From: Hungatella hathewayi
Lineage (GTDB): Bacteria > Bacillota > Clostridia > Lachnospirales > Lachnospiraceae
Length of the DNA: 64,000 nucleotides
Reading direction: 5' to 3'
NCBI GenBank assembly: GCA_025149285.1
Contig: CP102274.1
Coordinates: 5,296,001 to 5,360,000 of the forward strand
Made by a program: the position numbers and the translations under genes. The stretch's first letter is position 1, and each line of letters starts with the position of its first letter. The notes under the pieces are model-generated. The model searched no databases and had not been told where the DNA came from. It worked only from the letters and a program-made list of their open reading frames with translations. Positions 54,711-63,167 of this stretch are shown in pieces.

Positions 54711-54771
54711 TGATAAATTTGTGATAAATATTTGTGTAATTTCATTATATCATTTTATCTACTTTTGTCAA
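54711..54771 (-). promoter_or_regulatory. Strong promoter with two TGATAAAT half-sites, long operon
   Basis: Minus strand -35 TTGACA (54766-54771), 16-bp spacer, -10 TATAAT (54744-54749). Downstream are direct half-sites TGATAAAT at 54711-54718 and 54722-54729, one helical turn apart, matching the palindrome in front of the adjacent LacI gene. The 397-base region 54661-55057 contains no gene. Confidence 0.7.
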
Positions 54772-54966
54772 TACGAAAAAATAAATTCAGAATTTTCATA
54801 TTTATATGGATTCTAATTCGTGTTTTATTCTTATTTATCAGTCTTTTATTTGTATTTTTTGTGCAAATAAGCCAAATATACTCAGATAAATACAAGTTAA
54901 ATCACATTCTTTATTTTCATCCTGATTTTCACATTTAATTCTCAAATGAAAAATATCAAAAAAAAT

Positions 54967-55008
54967 AAAGGCGAAAAACGATGCTGTATTCTTCGTTTTC
55001 CGCCTTTA
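54967..55008 (-). terminator. Terminator of second LacI regulator gene
   Basis: AAAGGCGAAAAACGA (54967-54981) pairs with TCGTTTTCCGCCTTT, with a T run following on the minus strand. Confidence 0.85.
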
Positions 55009-55057
55009 TGATGTATAATATTTATCTTTTATTTATCTTTTTATTCATCTTATCTCT

Positions 55058-56083
55058 TTATTTTAATCTTCCCACCGAATCACGCTCCACCACAAACGGT
55101 GTGAAATAATAGTTTCTGGCCGGCTCCGGTTCATCAGAGGCCGGTACCTCGATTCTGCGCAGCAGAACTTCAACCGCCTTGGAGGCCATTGTATCCGTAT
55201 TCTGGTCCACGCTTGTCAGGGGCACGTCCATGAGGCCGCACAGTTCCGTGTTATCGTAGCCGATCACGGACAGATCGCCGGGTATGGAAAGCCGGTGTTC
55301 CTTTGCAAAGAGATAGACACCGTAAGCCATCAGATCATTTCCGGCAACCACTGCGGTGACGCCCTTCTCCCACAGAACCTCCATCCCGGCCCGCCCTGAC
55401 TCTATGTCATAATTTCCATAATACACAAGATCCTTGTCAAAAGGGATCTTCGCTGCAGCCAGCGCTTCGCGGTACCCTTCCACCCGCTTTCTGGAAGTAT
55501 AGACATTCATCTCACCGACGAGACAGCCGATTCTGGTATGGCCGTGTTTTATTAAGTACTCTGTGGCAATCCGGCCGCCGTGTTTATTATCTGCCGTCAC
55601 GAAATCGCAGAAAACCGCATATGCGGCCCGGTCCAGCAGTACCATGGGGACTCCGCTTTTCTGAAGGGATTTTAACAATTTTACATTCTCTTTATCCATC
55701 GTTCTGGGTGGTATGACAAGTATCCCATCCACGTTCTTGGCCATCAGCCCTTCGATTGCCATATAAAAGCACTGGATATCATCATTCGTATAACACTGAA
55801 AGACCGTGTATTCCTGGTAAAACGCATGTCTCGACGTCTCCTCCGCCAGCCTGTGATAGAAGGAACTCATCACATCCGGCACCACCATGCCAAGCGTCTT
55901 CACCTTCTTGAATTCCGAAAAGTCAATCTCCGATTCCTTCTGAAACTGCATTTCTCTGGCGACACGGAGAATGTGCTCCTTCGTGTCCTCCGCAATTCTG
56001 GAAGGGCGGTTATTCAAAACCAGCGACACCGTGGTAGGCGATACCCCTGCCGCTTTTGCAATGTCTTTCACTTTTACTTTCAA
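55058..56083 (-). CDS. LacI-family regulator of the long operon
   Basis: 341 residues with N-terminal helix-turn-helix (VKVKDIAKAAGVSPTTVSLVLNN) and sugar-binding-like sensor domain ending GYDNTELCGLMDVPLTSVDQN. The start is TTG 56083, placed 6 bases after GGGAGGG, so this regulator uses an uncommon initiation codon. It lies between its own palindromic operator and the operon promoter that carries the same half-site, pointing to autorepression and repression of the operon. Confidence 0.9.
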   Translation of the reverse strand: MKVKVKDIAKAAGVSPTTVSLVLNNRPSRIAEDTKEHILRVAREMQFQKESEIDFSEFKKVKTLGMVVPDVMSSFYHRLAEETSRHAFYQEYTVFQCYTNDDIQCFYMAIEGLMAKNVDGILVIPPRTMDKENVKLLKSLQKSGVPMVLLDRAAYAVFCDFVTADNKHGGRIATEYLIKHGHTRIGCLVGEMNVYTSRKRVEGYREALAAAKIPFDKDLVYYGNYDIESGRAGMEVLWEKGVTAVVAGNDLMAYGVYLFAKEHRLSIPGDLSVIGYDNTELCGLMDVPLTSVDQNTDTMASKAVEVLLRRIEVPASDEPEPARNYYFTPFVVERDSVGRLK

Positions 56084-56105
56084 TGTTATCCCTCCCAATG
56101 GTTAG

Positions 56106-56155
56106 TTGATAAATATATTTATCAATAATATATAATATTTATCAGGTGGCGTCAA
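56106..56155 (-). promoter_or_regulatory. Promoter and 20-bp palindromic operator of LacI gene
   Basis: Minus strand -35 TTGACG (56150-56155), 17-bp spacer, -10 TATATT (56127-56132), followed by the perfect palindrome TTGATAAATATATTTATCAA (56106-56125). Same TGATAAAT half-site as at 54711-54729. Confidence 0.7.
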
Positions 56156-56197
56156 CTGTTTTCTTCTTTTCTCACAATTCTTTCATGCAAAGCGAAA

Positions 56198-56236
56198 CTA
56201 TCCGGTAAATCTGACTCATCAGTATTTACCGGATAG
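56198..56236 (-). terminator. Terminator of BMP-type transporter operon
   Basis: Perfect 13-bp stem (56198-56210 with 56224-56236), 13-base loop, followed by TTTCGCTTT on the minus strand. Confidence 0.75.
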
Positions 56237-56262
56237 CATAAGGCGCACAGCAGAAGCATTCA

Positions 56263-57180
56263 TTAAATCGACATTTCCATACCTGCACTGCTTCCCTTTT
56301 TCCAGTTTCGGCTGTTGATAAAAAGTGCAACCAGGACTGCAATATAAGGAAGCATATCCGTAATTTGATTCGGTATACTAACCTGCTGCAGCGTAAGGCC
56401 AATGCCCTCCATCATGCCAAAAATCAGACAGGTAACCAGAACTTTGACCGGGTGCCCCTTCGAGAGAATAATGATAGCCAGGCTGATCCAGCCACGTCCA
56501 TTGGACATGTTCTCTGTAAACATTCTCATAATTCCCAGGGACAGGAACGTACCTCCTATACCGCACAGAAAACCGCATATTAAAATAGAAATAAACTTCA
56601 GAAGTTCAGATTTGAGTCCCACCGAGTCAATTACCTTCGCATCAAATCCCGAAGCCCTGAGCCTGAGTCCGAAAGACGTTTTATAAATCAATATGTACAC
56701 AAGGGGAACAATAACAATCAGGGTAATATAAAGAGGAAACGCATGGCCGCTGACAATCTGTCCCAGCACAGGAATGTCTTTAACGAACGGAATATTCCAT
56801 CGTGGAAGCGCTTCAATTCTCGGGCTGATTAAAGATCCCTTTACCTGAAAGAGCTGCCGCAGGAAATAGGTTGTCGCCCCGAGTACAAACGTATTAATTG
56901 CAATACCTGTGATAAATTCACCCGTTTTCATCTTTAATACAAAAAAAGCAAATAACAGGGAAATCAACATACTTCCCAGAATTCCGAACAAAAGTCCCAT
57001 AGCCCAGGATTCGAACATGTACGATCCCACAACGGAAGTAAATGCGCTGACCAGCAGCATCCCTTCCATAGAAATGTTAAATACGTTAGCATGCCAGGTA
57101 AACAGTCCTCCAAGAGCAGCAAGCAGCGCCGGTATCATGGCCGGTAAGGCCGATTTTAGAATTTCAACGAACAGATTCAC
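56263..57180 (-). CDS. Nucleoside ABC transporter permease, BmpC/YufQ-like
   Basis: 305-residue permease of the BPD_transp_2 (RbsC-like) group with about ten hydrophobic segments; opening FTWHANVFNISMEGMLLVSAF is typical of BMP-type nucleoside importers. The start is GTG 57180 with AGGGGGTGA upstream, overlapping the previous gene by 17 bases. Last gene of the operon. Confidence 0.88.
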   Translation of the reverse strand: MNLFVEILKSALPAMIPALLAALGGLFTWHANVFNISMEGMLLVSAFTSVVGSYMFESWAMGLLFGILGSMLISLLFAFFVLKMKTGEFITGIAINTFVLGATTYFLRQLFQVKGSLISPRIEALPRWNIPFVKDIPVLGQIVSGHAFPLYITLIVIVPLVYILIYKTSFGLRLRASGFDAKVIDSVGLKSELLKFISILICGFLCGIGGTFLSLGIMRMFTENMSNGRGWISLAIIILSKGHPVKVLVTCLIFGMMEGIGLTLQQVSIPNQITDMLPYIAVLVALFINSRNWKKGSSAGMEMSI

Positions 57181-58297
57181 TCTGATTCACCCCCTTATGT
57201 AAACTGCGTGTTTTCTTGAATGCAGCCAGCTTATCCAAAAAGATTCCGGAATAGGAACGGAATGTCACAACCGACAGAACTGTAATTGCGATAAGCATCT
57301 TTGTGAATTCTGATGGTACTCCGGTATCCAGCTGCATCCCCGTAGATCCCGACTGGAAAATCGAGAATATAATTGCATAGATAAACACACCCGTGACCTG
57401 GTTGCCAGACACGATGGATATCATGAGGCCGTCATCAGCATAACTCTGCCCAAGGCCGCCCAGGAAACGATGCTGCTGGCTGGCTCCCATTATCATCATG
57501 ACTCCTACCAGTCCTGCCAGAGCGCCGCTGCTTAACATCACCTTCATAAAATTTTTGTCGGTTTTACACCCGCCAACCCGGGCAAAAAGCCCGTTTTTCC
57601 CCATGATCCGCATTTCATACCCTGTTCGGCTTTTTTTCATATAGAACACTGCAATGATGTAAACGGCAATCATAATAAATGCAGCACAGTCTATCTTTCC
57701 CATCGCCGGTAAAATCGCACCTCCCGGCACAACCGGGCTGGCAGGCCAGGATGCCCCTGGATCCTTTAATGGATTTGTAATCAAATATCTGGTAAAATAA
57801 TCTGCAATAAAATTAAGCATTAACGTTATAATAAATTCATTCATTCCAAAGCGCTGGCGTCCGAGTGCTGCAAGACCCGCATAAAGTGCTCCCGCCGCCA
57901 TCCCGCCAATTATCATAAGCGGAATCAAAAGCCAGGAAGGAAGCGGTACATACAGCCCGATCAGTGTTGCCGCCATAGCCCCCATAAGAAGCTGGCCAAA
58001 CTGACCAAGATTTGAGGCTCCCGAGCCAAGGGCAATCGAAGCCGATGCCCCCGCTATCAGCAAAAATACTGCCCGGTTAATTGTATTGGAAATTCCCACG
58101 CTCGTGGATAAACTGTATTTCAAAATGCTTGCATAGCTTTCCATGGGGGAATATCCCTGAGACGCCAGCATCAGCATACCGATTACAATCGCCGTCACTA
58201 CTCCGAGAAATACCGTAAACCCCTTTTTCACTTCCGGCGATGCAGTAATCCTTTTCGCAAAGCTTACATTCGTCTTATTCTGTTCCATTTCAGTCAC
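57164..58297 (-). CDS. Nucleoside ABC transporter permease, BmpB/YufP-like
   Basis: 377-residue permease of the RbsC-like group with a longer N-terminus. The LGSGASNLGQFGQLLMGAMAATLIG segment resembles YufP. GTG start at 58297 overlaps the ATPase gene by 8 bases; ATG at 58288 is an alternative. Confidence 0.88.
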   Translation of the reverse strand: MTEMEQNKTNVSFAKRITASPEVKKGFTVFLGVVTAIVIGMLMLASQGYSPMESYASILKYSLSTSVGISNTINRAVFLLIAGASASIALGSGASNLGQFGQLLMGAMAATLIGLYVPLPSWLLIPLMIIGGMAAGALYAGLAALGRQRFGMNEFIITLMLNFIADYFTRYLITNPLKDPGASWPASPVVPGGAILPAMGKIDCAAFIMIAVYIIAVFYMKKSRTGYEMRIMGKNGLFARVGGCKTDKNFMKVMLSSGALAGLVGVMMIMGASQQHRFLGGLGQSYADDGLMISIVSGNQVTGVFIYAIIFSIFQSGSTGMQLDTGVPSEFTKMLIAITVLSVVTFRSYSGIFLDKLAAFKKTRSLHKGVNQSESVR

Positions 58298-59822
58298 TCT
58301 TCACCCCCAGCATGTATTCGCCGATCTCTTCTCTGGTCGTTTCCGACGCCAGCTTCTCCGCAGCGATCTTTCCCTTGTGCATAACCACTATACGGTCAGA
58401 TAAATTAAACAGCTCATCAAGGTCTGCAGAGACCAGAAGCACTGCCTCGCCCTCATCCCGCTTATCAACAATTTTTCGGTGTATGTATTCGATCGACCCG
58501 ACATCCAGGCCGCGTACCGGCTGGTCAACTACCAGGAGAGAACTGTCAAGTTCAAACTCCCGTCCGACAATTACCTTCTGCTGGTTTCCTCCCGATAATG
58601 CGCCAATCGGCATTCGGGGGCCCTGGCAGCTCACCTGATATTGACTGATAATCTGGTTTGACAGCTGGCGACATTTCTTTTTGTCCAAAAGGCGTGTTTT
58701 TCCTACCAGCCGGTCACTGACGTAGTGATGTGTCATCATAACATTTGTTTCAATACTGTCTTCCAGAGAACTACCGCTGATCTTCCGGTCCTGGGGTACA
58801 TAGGCTATGAGACGTCTTCTTCCATGGACATCCATTTTCGAAATATCTTTCCCCTCCAGCAGTACTCTGCCTTTCGATTCCATCAGTCCCATTACCGCCT
58901 GAACCATCTCATACTGGCCATTCCCCTCCACACCTGCAACACCGACAATCTCTCCCTTATGAACCGTCATGGAAACGTGGTCTAAATCCATCTTCCCTGG
59001 TATCCCCGGATTTTCAACCGCCAGATCTTCAATCTGCAGTACAGCTGTTCCCGGTTTTGCAGCTTTCTTATCTATGGTAAGCATGACTTCCCTTCCTACC
59101 ATGGCACTGGCCAAATCAGCCTTTGTAAGTCCCTCATTCTTTCTGGTCCATATCAGTCTTCCAGCTCGCATAACTGTAATGCGGTCAGAAATACGCAGTA
59201 CCTCATCCAGCTTATGACTGATAAACAGAATCGTACAGCCCTCCGACTTGATCCGGTCCAGAAGTCCAAAAAGTTCATCCACCTCCTGAGGAGCCAGCAC
59301 TGCGGTTGGCTCATCAAGAATCAGTGTTTCTACATCACGGTAAAGCAATTTTATAATTTCAATTTTCTGTTGTGCCGCGATCGAGATATTTTTAACTTTT
59401 TCATCCAGAGGAATATCAAACTTAAAATCAGTCATAATCTTCTCCAGCTTTTTTCTCGCTGCAGACAGATTGAGCAGTCCATTCTTCGTAGGTTCATTCC
59501 CCAGCACAACATTTTCCAAAACTGTATATTCGCCAATCAGCATGAATTCCTGATGCACCATGCCAATTCCTTTTGCAACGGCTTCTTTAGGAGAACCAAT
59601 GGCGGTTTTGCTTCCATTTATTGCGATTTCCCCTTCATTCAATTTTTCCATCCCGAACAAAACCTTCATCAGAGTTGACTTTCCTGCGCCATTTTCTCCG
59701 ATAATCGAATGAATCTCCCCCAGAGTAATATCCACGCTTACATCCTTTAAAGCCACATTATTCGGCGGATACACTTTAACAATATTCCTCATCTCAATAT
59801 AAGAATCAGCCACAGTGCCCAT
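58290..59822 (-). CDS. Nucleoside ABC transporter ATPase, two ABC domains (YufO/RbsA-like)
   Basis: 510 residues with two ABC modules. Module 1 has Walker A GENGAGKST and TLILDEPTAVL; module 2 has a degenerate loop (GVEGNGQYE) and signature LSGGNQQK. This asymmetry is normal in RbsA and YufO types. GAAAGGGGT precedes the ATG. Co-operonic with both permeases and the binding protein. Confidence 0.92.
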   Translation of the reverse strand: MGTVADSYIEMRNIVKVYPPNNVALKDVSVDITLGEIHSIIGENGAGKSTLMKVLFGMEKLNEGEIAINGSKTAIGSPKEAVAKGIGMVHQEFMLIGEYTVLENVVLGNEPTKNGLLNLSAARKKLEKIMTDFKFDIPLDEKVKNISIAAQQKIEIIKLLYRDVETLILDEPTAVLAPQEVDELFGLLDRIKSEGCTILFISHKLDEVLRISDRITVMRAGRLIWTRKNEGLTKADLASAMVGREVMLTIDKKAAKPGTAVLQIEDLAVENPGIPGKMDLDHVSMTVHKGEIVGVAGVEGNGQYEMVQAVMGLMESKGRVLLEGKDISKMDVHGRRRLIAYVPQDRKISGSSLEDSIETNVMMTHHYVSDRLVGKTRLLDKKKCRQLSNQIISQYQVSCQGPRMPIGALSGGNQQKVIVGREFELDSSLLVVDQPVRGLDVGSIEYIHRKIVDKRDEGEAVLLVSADLDELFNLSDRIVVMHKGKIAAEKLASETTREEIGEYMLGVKSD

Positions 59823-59851
59823 ACCCCTTTCACAAATCTATTCTGTATTAA

Positions 59852-60946
59852 TTACTCTGTATAGCGTTCTACGGTCACCTTTCCATCTACGATATCATCC
59901 TGTACCGCATTGATCTCCGTGATCATTTCAGGAGTCAGAATCTCTTTGGAGTATTCGTCAATTGCAAGATAAACGCCGGAAGGGCCTGCACCTTTCGAAT
60001 AGACCGTACCCTTTTCAAATGTTCCGTCCTCTATCTTCGAAAAGGTATCATAAACCGCTCCATCCAGATCCTTGATTACAGAGGCAACAACATGTCCCGG
60101 ATATAAACCGTTCTGATTAGAATCTACACCAATCACATACTTCTGTTCTTCATTTGCCGCTTCAAGAGCCCCATTTCCGGAGGTTCCTGCCGCCTGGAAT
60201 ACAATATCCGCCCCCTGTGCATACAGCTGTTTCGTTGCTGTCTTGCCTTTTACAGGATCAAAGAAATCCCCTACATAAGAAACAAGAACTTTGATCTCCG
60301 GATCTACAAATTCAACTCCCTGTTTAAATCCAGACAAAAAGCCTTTGATTACCGTTATTTCCTGTCCTCCTACGAATCCAACCGTTTTCTCCGGATTTGC
60401 ATAAGGCAGATCGCTGGTTGTCACTTTCGCAGCAAGCACACCAGCCAGGAACGCACCTTCTTCGCTGATAAAGGTATAGCTGCTGACTGTCTTATTGGAA
60501 TTTTCGATGACAAAGTCCAGATTTACCATCGTAACGTCAGGATACTGATCTGCATATTGTGCAAACAATTCCTCAAATCCATATGCGTCTGCAAACACCA
60601 CATCAGGCTGCCACTGGAAACAGGCCTCCATGGACTCTGCATATTTTGCCGCATCATTATTATTCTCTATCACCGTAATTTCAGCGCCAAAATCATCTTT
60701 AATCCGGTTCATGCCCCGTACCACAGAATCTGTAAAACCATTATCTCCCTGCGCACCTGCCGTCACATAAGCCACTCTCATCTTCTTTGTTTCTTTTGCA
60801 GCCTCAGTCTGGCCTTCCGCCTGGCTTTCCGTCTTAGCCGGCGTTGTGTCTTTGCCTGTCTCTGTACTCGTTGTCTTCCCACCGCAAGCAGTAAGCGTCA
60901 TAGCCGCCGCCATAAGTAATGCTGTTACCTTCATTAATTTTTTCAT
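59852..60946 (-). CDS. BMP-family nucleoside-binding lipoprotein
   Basis: 364 residues; lipobox L-T-A-C with Cys21, then MRVAYVTAGAQGDNGFTDSVVRGM, and YVIGVDSNQNGLYPGHVVASVIKD, both typical of basic membrane protein (BMP) family sugar- and nucleoside-binding proteins. Start ATG 60946 with GGAGG upstream. It precedes the ATPase and two permeases and follows the nucleoside hydrolase gene. Confidence 0.92.
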   Translation of the reverse strand: MKKLMKVTALLMAAAMTLTACGGKTTSTETGKDTTPAKTESQAEGQTEAAKETKKMRVAYVTAGAQGDNGFTDSVVRGMNRIKDDFGAEITVIENNNDAAKYAESMEACFQWQPDVVFADAYGFEELFAQYADQYPDVTMVNLDFVIENSNKTVSSYTFISEEGAFLAGVLAAKVTTSDLPYANPEKTVGFVGGQEITVIKGFLSGFKQGVEFVDPEIKVLVSYVGDFFDPVKGKTATKQLYAQGADIVFQAAGTSGNGALEAANEEQKYVIGVDSNQNGLYPGHVVASVIKDLDGAVYDTFSKIEDGTFEKGTVYSKGAGPSGVYLAIDEYSKEILTPEMITEINAVQDDIVDGKVTVERYTE

Positions 60947-60982
60947 GTTTTTTCCTCCAATCATTATTTTGTCTCAATACAT

Positions 60983-61954
60983 TTACTGTTTTCCAAGGAT
61001 TTCCTTAAGCATCGCTGCAAAAAGCTCTTTATCCGCTCCCAACGCAACCTTTGCATTAGGGACATCCCTCTTATTCCTCTTTCCGACATCGCAGATGCAC
61101 TGTCCATCGGAAGCACCCCCATTTATATCCACATCAACATGAACAGAGACCACATTTTTCAAAACTGCCGGATTAATTACCGCGCATACAGCGAGCGCGT
61201 CATGAACCGGCACTGTATTGATATCATCCATCGGCTGCCAGTTCTTATAAGCGCTCCACCGCCGTTCAATAATGTCGGCAGAGACAACAGAAGCTTTTGT
61301 TCCCATGCGTCTTAACTCTTTTGCATCCTCAATAGAAACCGCGGCCGCATGTGTTGCGTCCAAAGGCACAATAGTGATATCGCAGCCGCTGTCAATTACA
61401 ATCTTTGCCGCCTCCGGATCAATCCAGAAATTAAATTCTGAGGTAGGAGTAATATTCACCTCCCTGCAGCCTCCGCCCATCAGGACGATCCGCTTAATCT
61501 TAGCAGCGATGGCTGGTTCTATCCTGAGTGCCATCGCTATATTTGTAAGCGGCCCTACTGGTATCAGGGTAATATCCCCAGCAGATTTCATCAGGGTATC
61601 CACCAGCCATGACACCGCATTCCCCGGCGCCGCACTGATCGTCGCCGGCGGCAGCTCCACATAATCTCCGTGAACGTTATCTTCCGGATCCTCCGGCCCC
61701 GTATATGGGATTTCCTTCCTGCGTCCCGGCGTCAATGACACCACCATCGGAAGTGAACAGCCTTTATGTACCGGTACATCGCACGCCCCCATATACTCTA
61801 CTACCCGCAGAGTATTTTCCGTGGTAAATTCAATACCGCGGTTACCGTTTACCGAACAAATGCCCAGAACCTCCAGTTCCGGTGACTGCAGGGCAGTCAT
61901 AATGGCAATCGCATCATCCGTCCCAGTATCAACATCGAGTATCACTTTCTCCAT
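60983..61954 (-). CDS. Nucleoside hydrolase, IunH family, variant motif
   Basis: 323 residues. The N-terminal calcium motif reads DVDTGTDD, with Thr where the family normally has Pro (DxDPGxDD); metal aspartates remain. Followed by GICSVNGNRG and NFWIDPEAAKIV, and late catalytic-side HDALAV. Would cleave the nucleosides taken up by the BMP-type importer in the same operon. A paralogue with the canonical motif is at 42535. Confidence 0.9.
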   Translation of the reverse strand: MEKVILDVDTGTDDAIAIMTALQSPELEVLGICSVNGNRGIEFTTENTLRVVEYMGACDVPVHKGCSLPMVVSLTPGRRKEIPYTGPEDPEDNVHGDYVELPPATISAAPGNAVSWLVDTLMKSAGDITLIPVGPLTNIAMALRIEPAIAAKIKRIVLMGGGCREVNITPTSEFNFWIDPEAAKIVIDSGCDITIVPLDATHAAAVSIEDAKELRRMGTKASVVSADIIERRWSAYKNWQPMDDINTVPVHDALAVCAVINPAVLKNVVSVHVDVDINGGASDGQCICDVGKRNKRDVPNAKVALGADKELFAAMLKEILGKQ

Positions 61955-61972
61955 GATTAAATCCTCCTCTTT

Positions 61973-62905
61973 TTAAACCGCCAGCACATCCCCCAGATAA
62001 TCCTTCAGTTCTTCTCTTGCAGGCAGTGATTCCTGTGCTCCTTTTCTCGTCACAGCAATAGCCGAAGCTGCATTAGCAAATCCCAACGCGGCACCTTCCT
62101 TCATTCCTTCCGCAAGCGCGGCCGCAAACGCTCCGTTAAAGCAATCTCCTGCTGCAGTCGTATCAACCGCCTTAACCTTTTTGGCAGGGTACAGACACTC
62201 CTCACCTTTTTTAACGAGAAGCGCTCCTTTCTCACCCAGTGTAACAATGACGCACCCCGCTCCTTTTTCCAAAAGTATCATGGCTCCTTTTTTCATACTG
62301 CTTACGCTGCAGTCTGTCACGCCGCTTAATTTCATCAGCTCTGTTTCATTGGGTGTAAGATAATCAACGTTCCGGCACAATTCCTCTGGCAGTTCATCAG
62401 GCGCCGGGGCCGGATTGAGAATCACCGTCTTCCCCGCTTCCTTAGCCATCATCGCTGCACAAAGTACGGAATCATACGGAATCTCCATCTGAAGCACAAC
62501 ATAATCGCACCACTCAAACAATTCTCTCTGTCTCTTCAAATATTCCGCATCACATTCTTTATTAGCGCCGGGAATTACAACAATATTATTATCACCATGG
62601 GAATCCACACAGATAACCGCAGTTCCTGTAGGCTGATCGTCACTTTTTTTCAAATAAGATGTGTCAACCCCTGCCTTTTTTAGATTTTCTATCTGTTTTT
62701 CACCAAATTCATCCTTCCCAACGCATCCCAGCATCCTTACTTCTCCTCCCAGCAGGCCGGCAGCACACGCCTGGTTCGCTCCTTTGCCTCCAGCTCTGTA
62801 AGACAAGTCATTTCCAAGGACCGTTTCACCGACTGTCGGAATTTTTTCAAGGTTTACAGACATATCCATATTCAGGCTTCCCACTACCAATATGCCTTTA
62901 CTCAT
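61973..62905 (-). CDS. rbsK: Ribokinase
   Basis: 310 residues, full ribokinase length, with GSLNMDMSVNLEKIPTVGET, GGKGANQACAAGLLGG and DTTAAGDCFNGAFAAAL (catalytic Asp). Phosphorylates ribose released by the hydrolase downstream. First gene of the operon; AAAAAGGAGG upstream of the ATG. Confidence 0.93.
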   Translation of the reverse strand: MSKGILVVGSLNMDMSVNLEKIPTVGETVLGNDLSYRAGGKGANQACAAGLLGGEVRMLGCVGKDEFGEKQIENLKKAGVDTSYLKKSDDQPTGTAVICVDSHGDNNIVVIPGANKECDAEYLKRQRELFEWCDYVVLQMEIPYDSVLCAAMMAKEAGKTVILNPAPAPDELPEELCRNVDYLTPNETELMKLSGVTDCSVSSMKKGAMILLEKGAGCVIVTLGEKGALLVKKGEECLYPAKKVKAVDTTAAGDCFNGAFAAALAEGMKEGAALGFANAASAIAVTRKGAQESLPAREELKDYLGDVLAV

Positions 62906-62934
62906 CTCTTCCTCCTTTTTAAGTCATTTTGCTA

Positions 62935-62997
62935 AGGAAAATGTTTTCCTAAATCTTTTTCTTAGTTTTATATTATCATACTTTTTTATCTTGTCAA
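62935..62997 (-). promoter_or_regulatory. Promoter with operator, ribokinase-nucleoside operon
   Basis: Minus strand -35 TTGACA (62992-62997), 16-bp spacer, -10 TAATAT (62970-62975). Downstream lies a dyad AGGAAAA (62935-62941) and TTTTCCT (62944-62950) with a 2-base centre, a LacI-type site. Confidence 0.65.
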
Positions 62998-63016
62998 TAC
63001 TTTTTATGCATTTTAT

Positions 63017-63038
63017 TTTACAAAAATATTTTTGTAAA
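63017..63038. promoter_or_regulatory. 22-bp perfect palindrome between divergent promoters
   Basis: Perfect palindrome with half-site TTTACAAAAAT, midway between the ribokinase promoter and the LacI gene promoter. Likely a second regulator site. Confidence 0.55.
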
Positions 63039-63082
63039 TAGTTTTCTTGTATATTTTGCATATCACATTTTTACTTTAACAT

Positions 63083-63110
63083 TGACAAAGCTTATCTTCT
63101 ATACCATAAT
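63083..63110 (+). promoter_or_regulatory. Promoter of rightmost LacI gene
   Basis: TTGACA (63083-63088), 16-bp spacer, CATAAT (63105-63110), 58 bases before the start codon. Confidence 0.6.
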
Positions 63111-63167
63111 AGAGATAAATCATTGCCAGAAAAAGGCAAATATTGTAAATGACTGAGAGGGAGCTTC

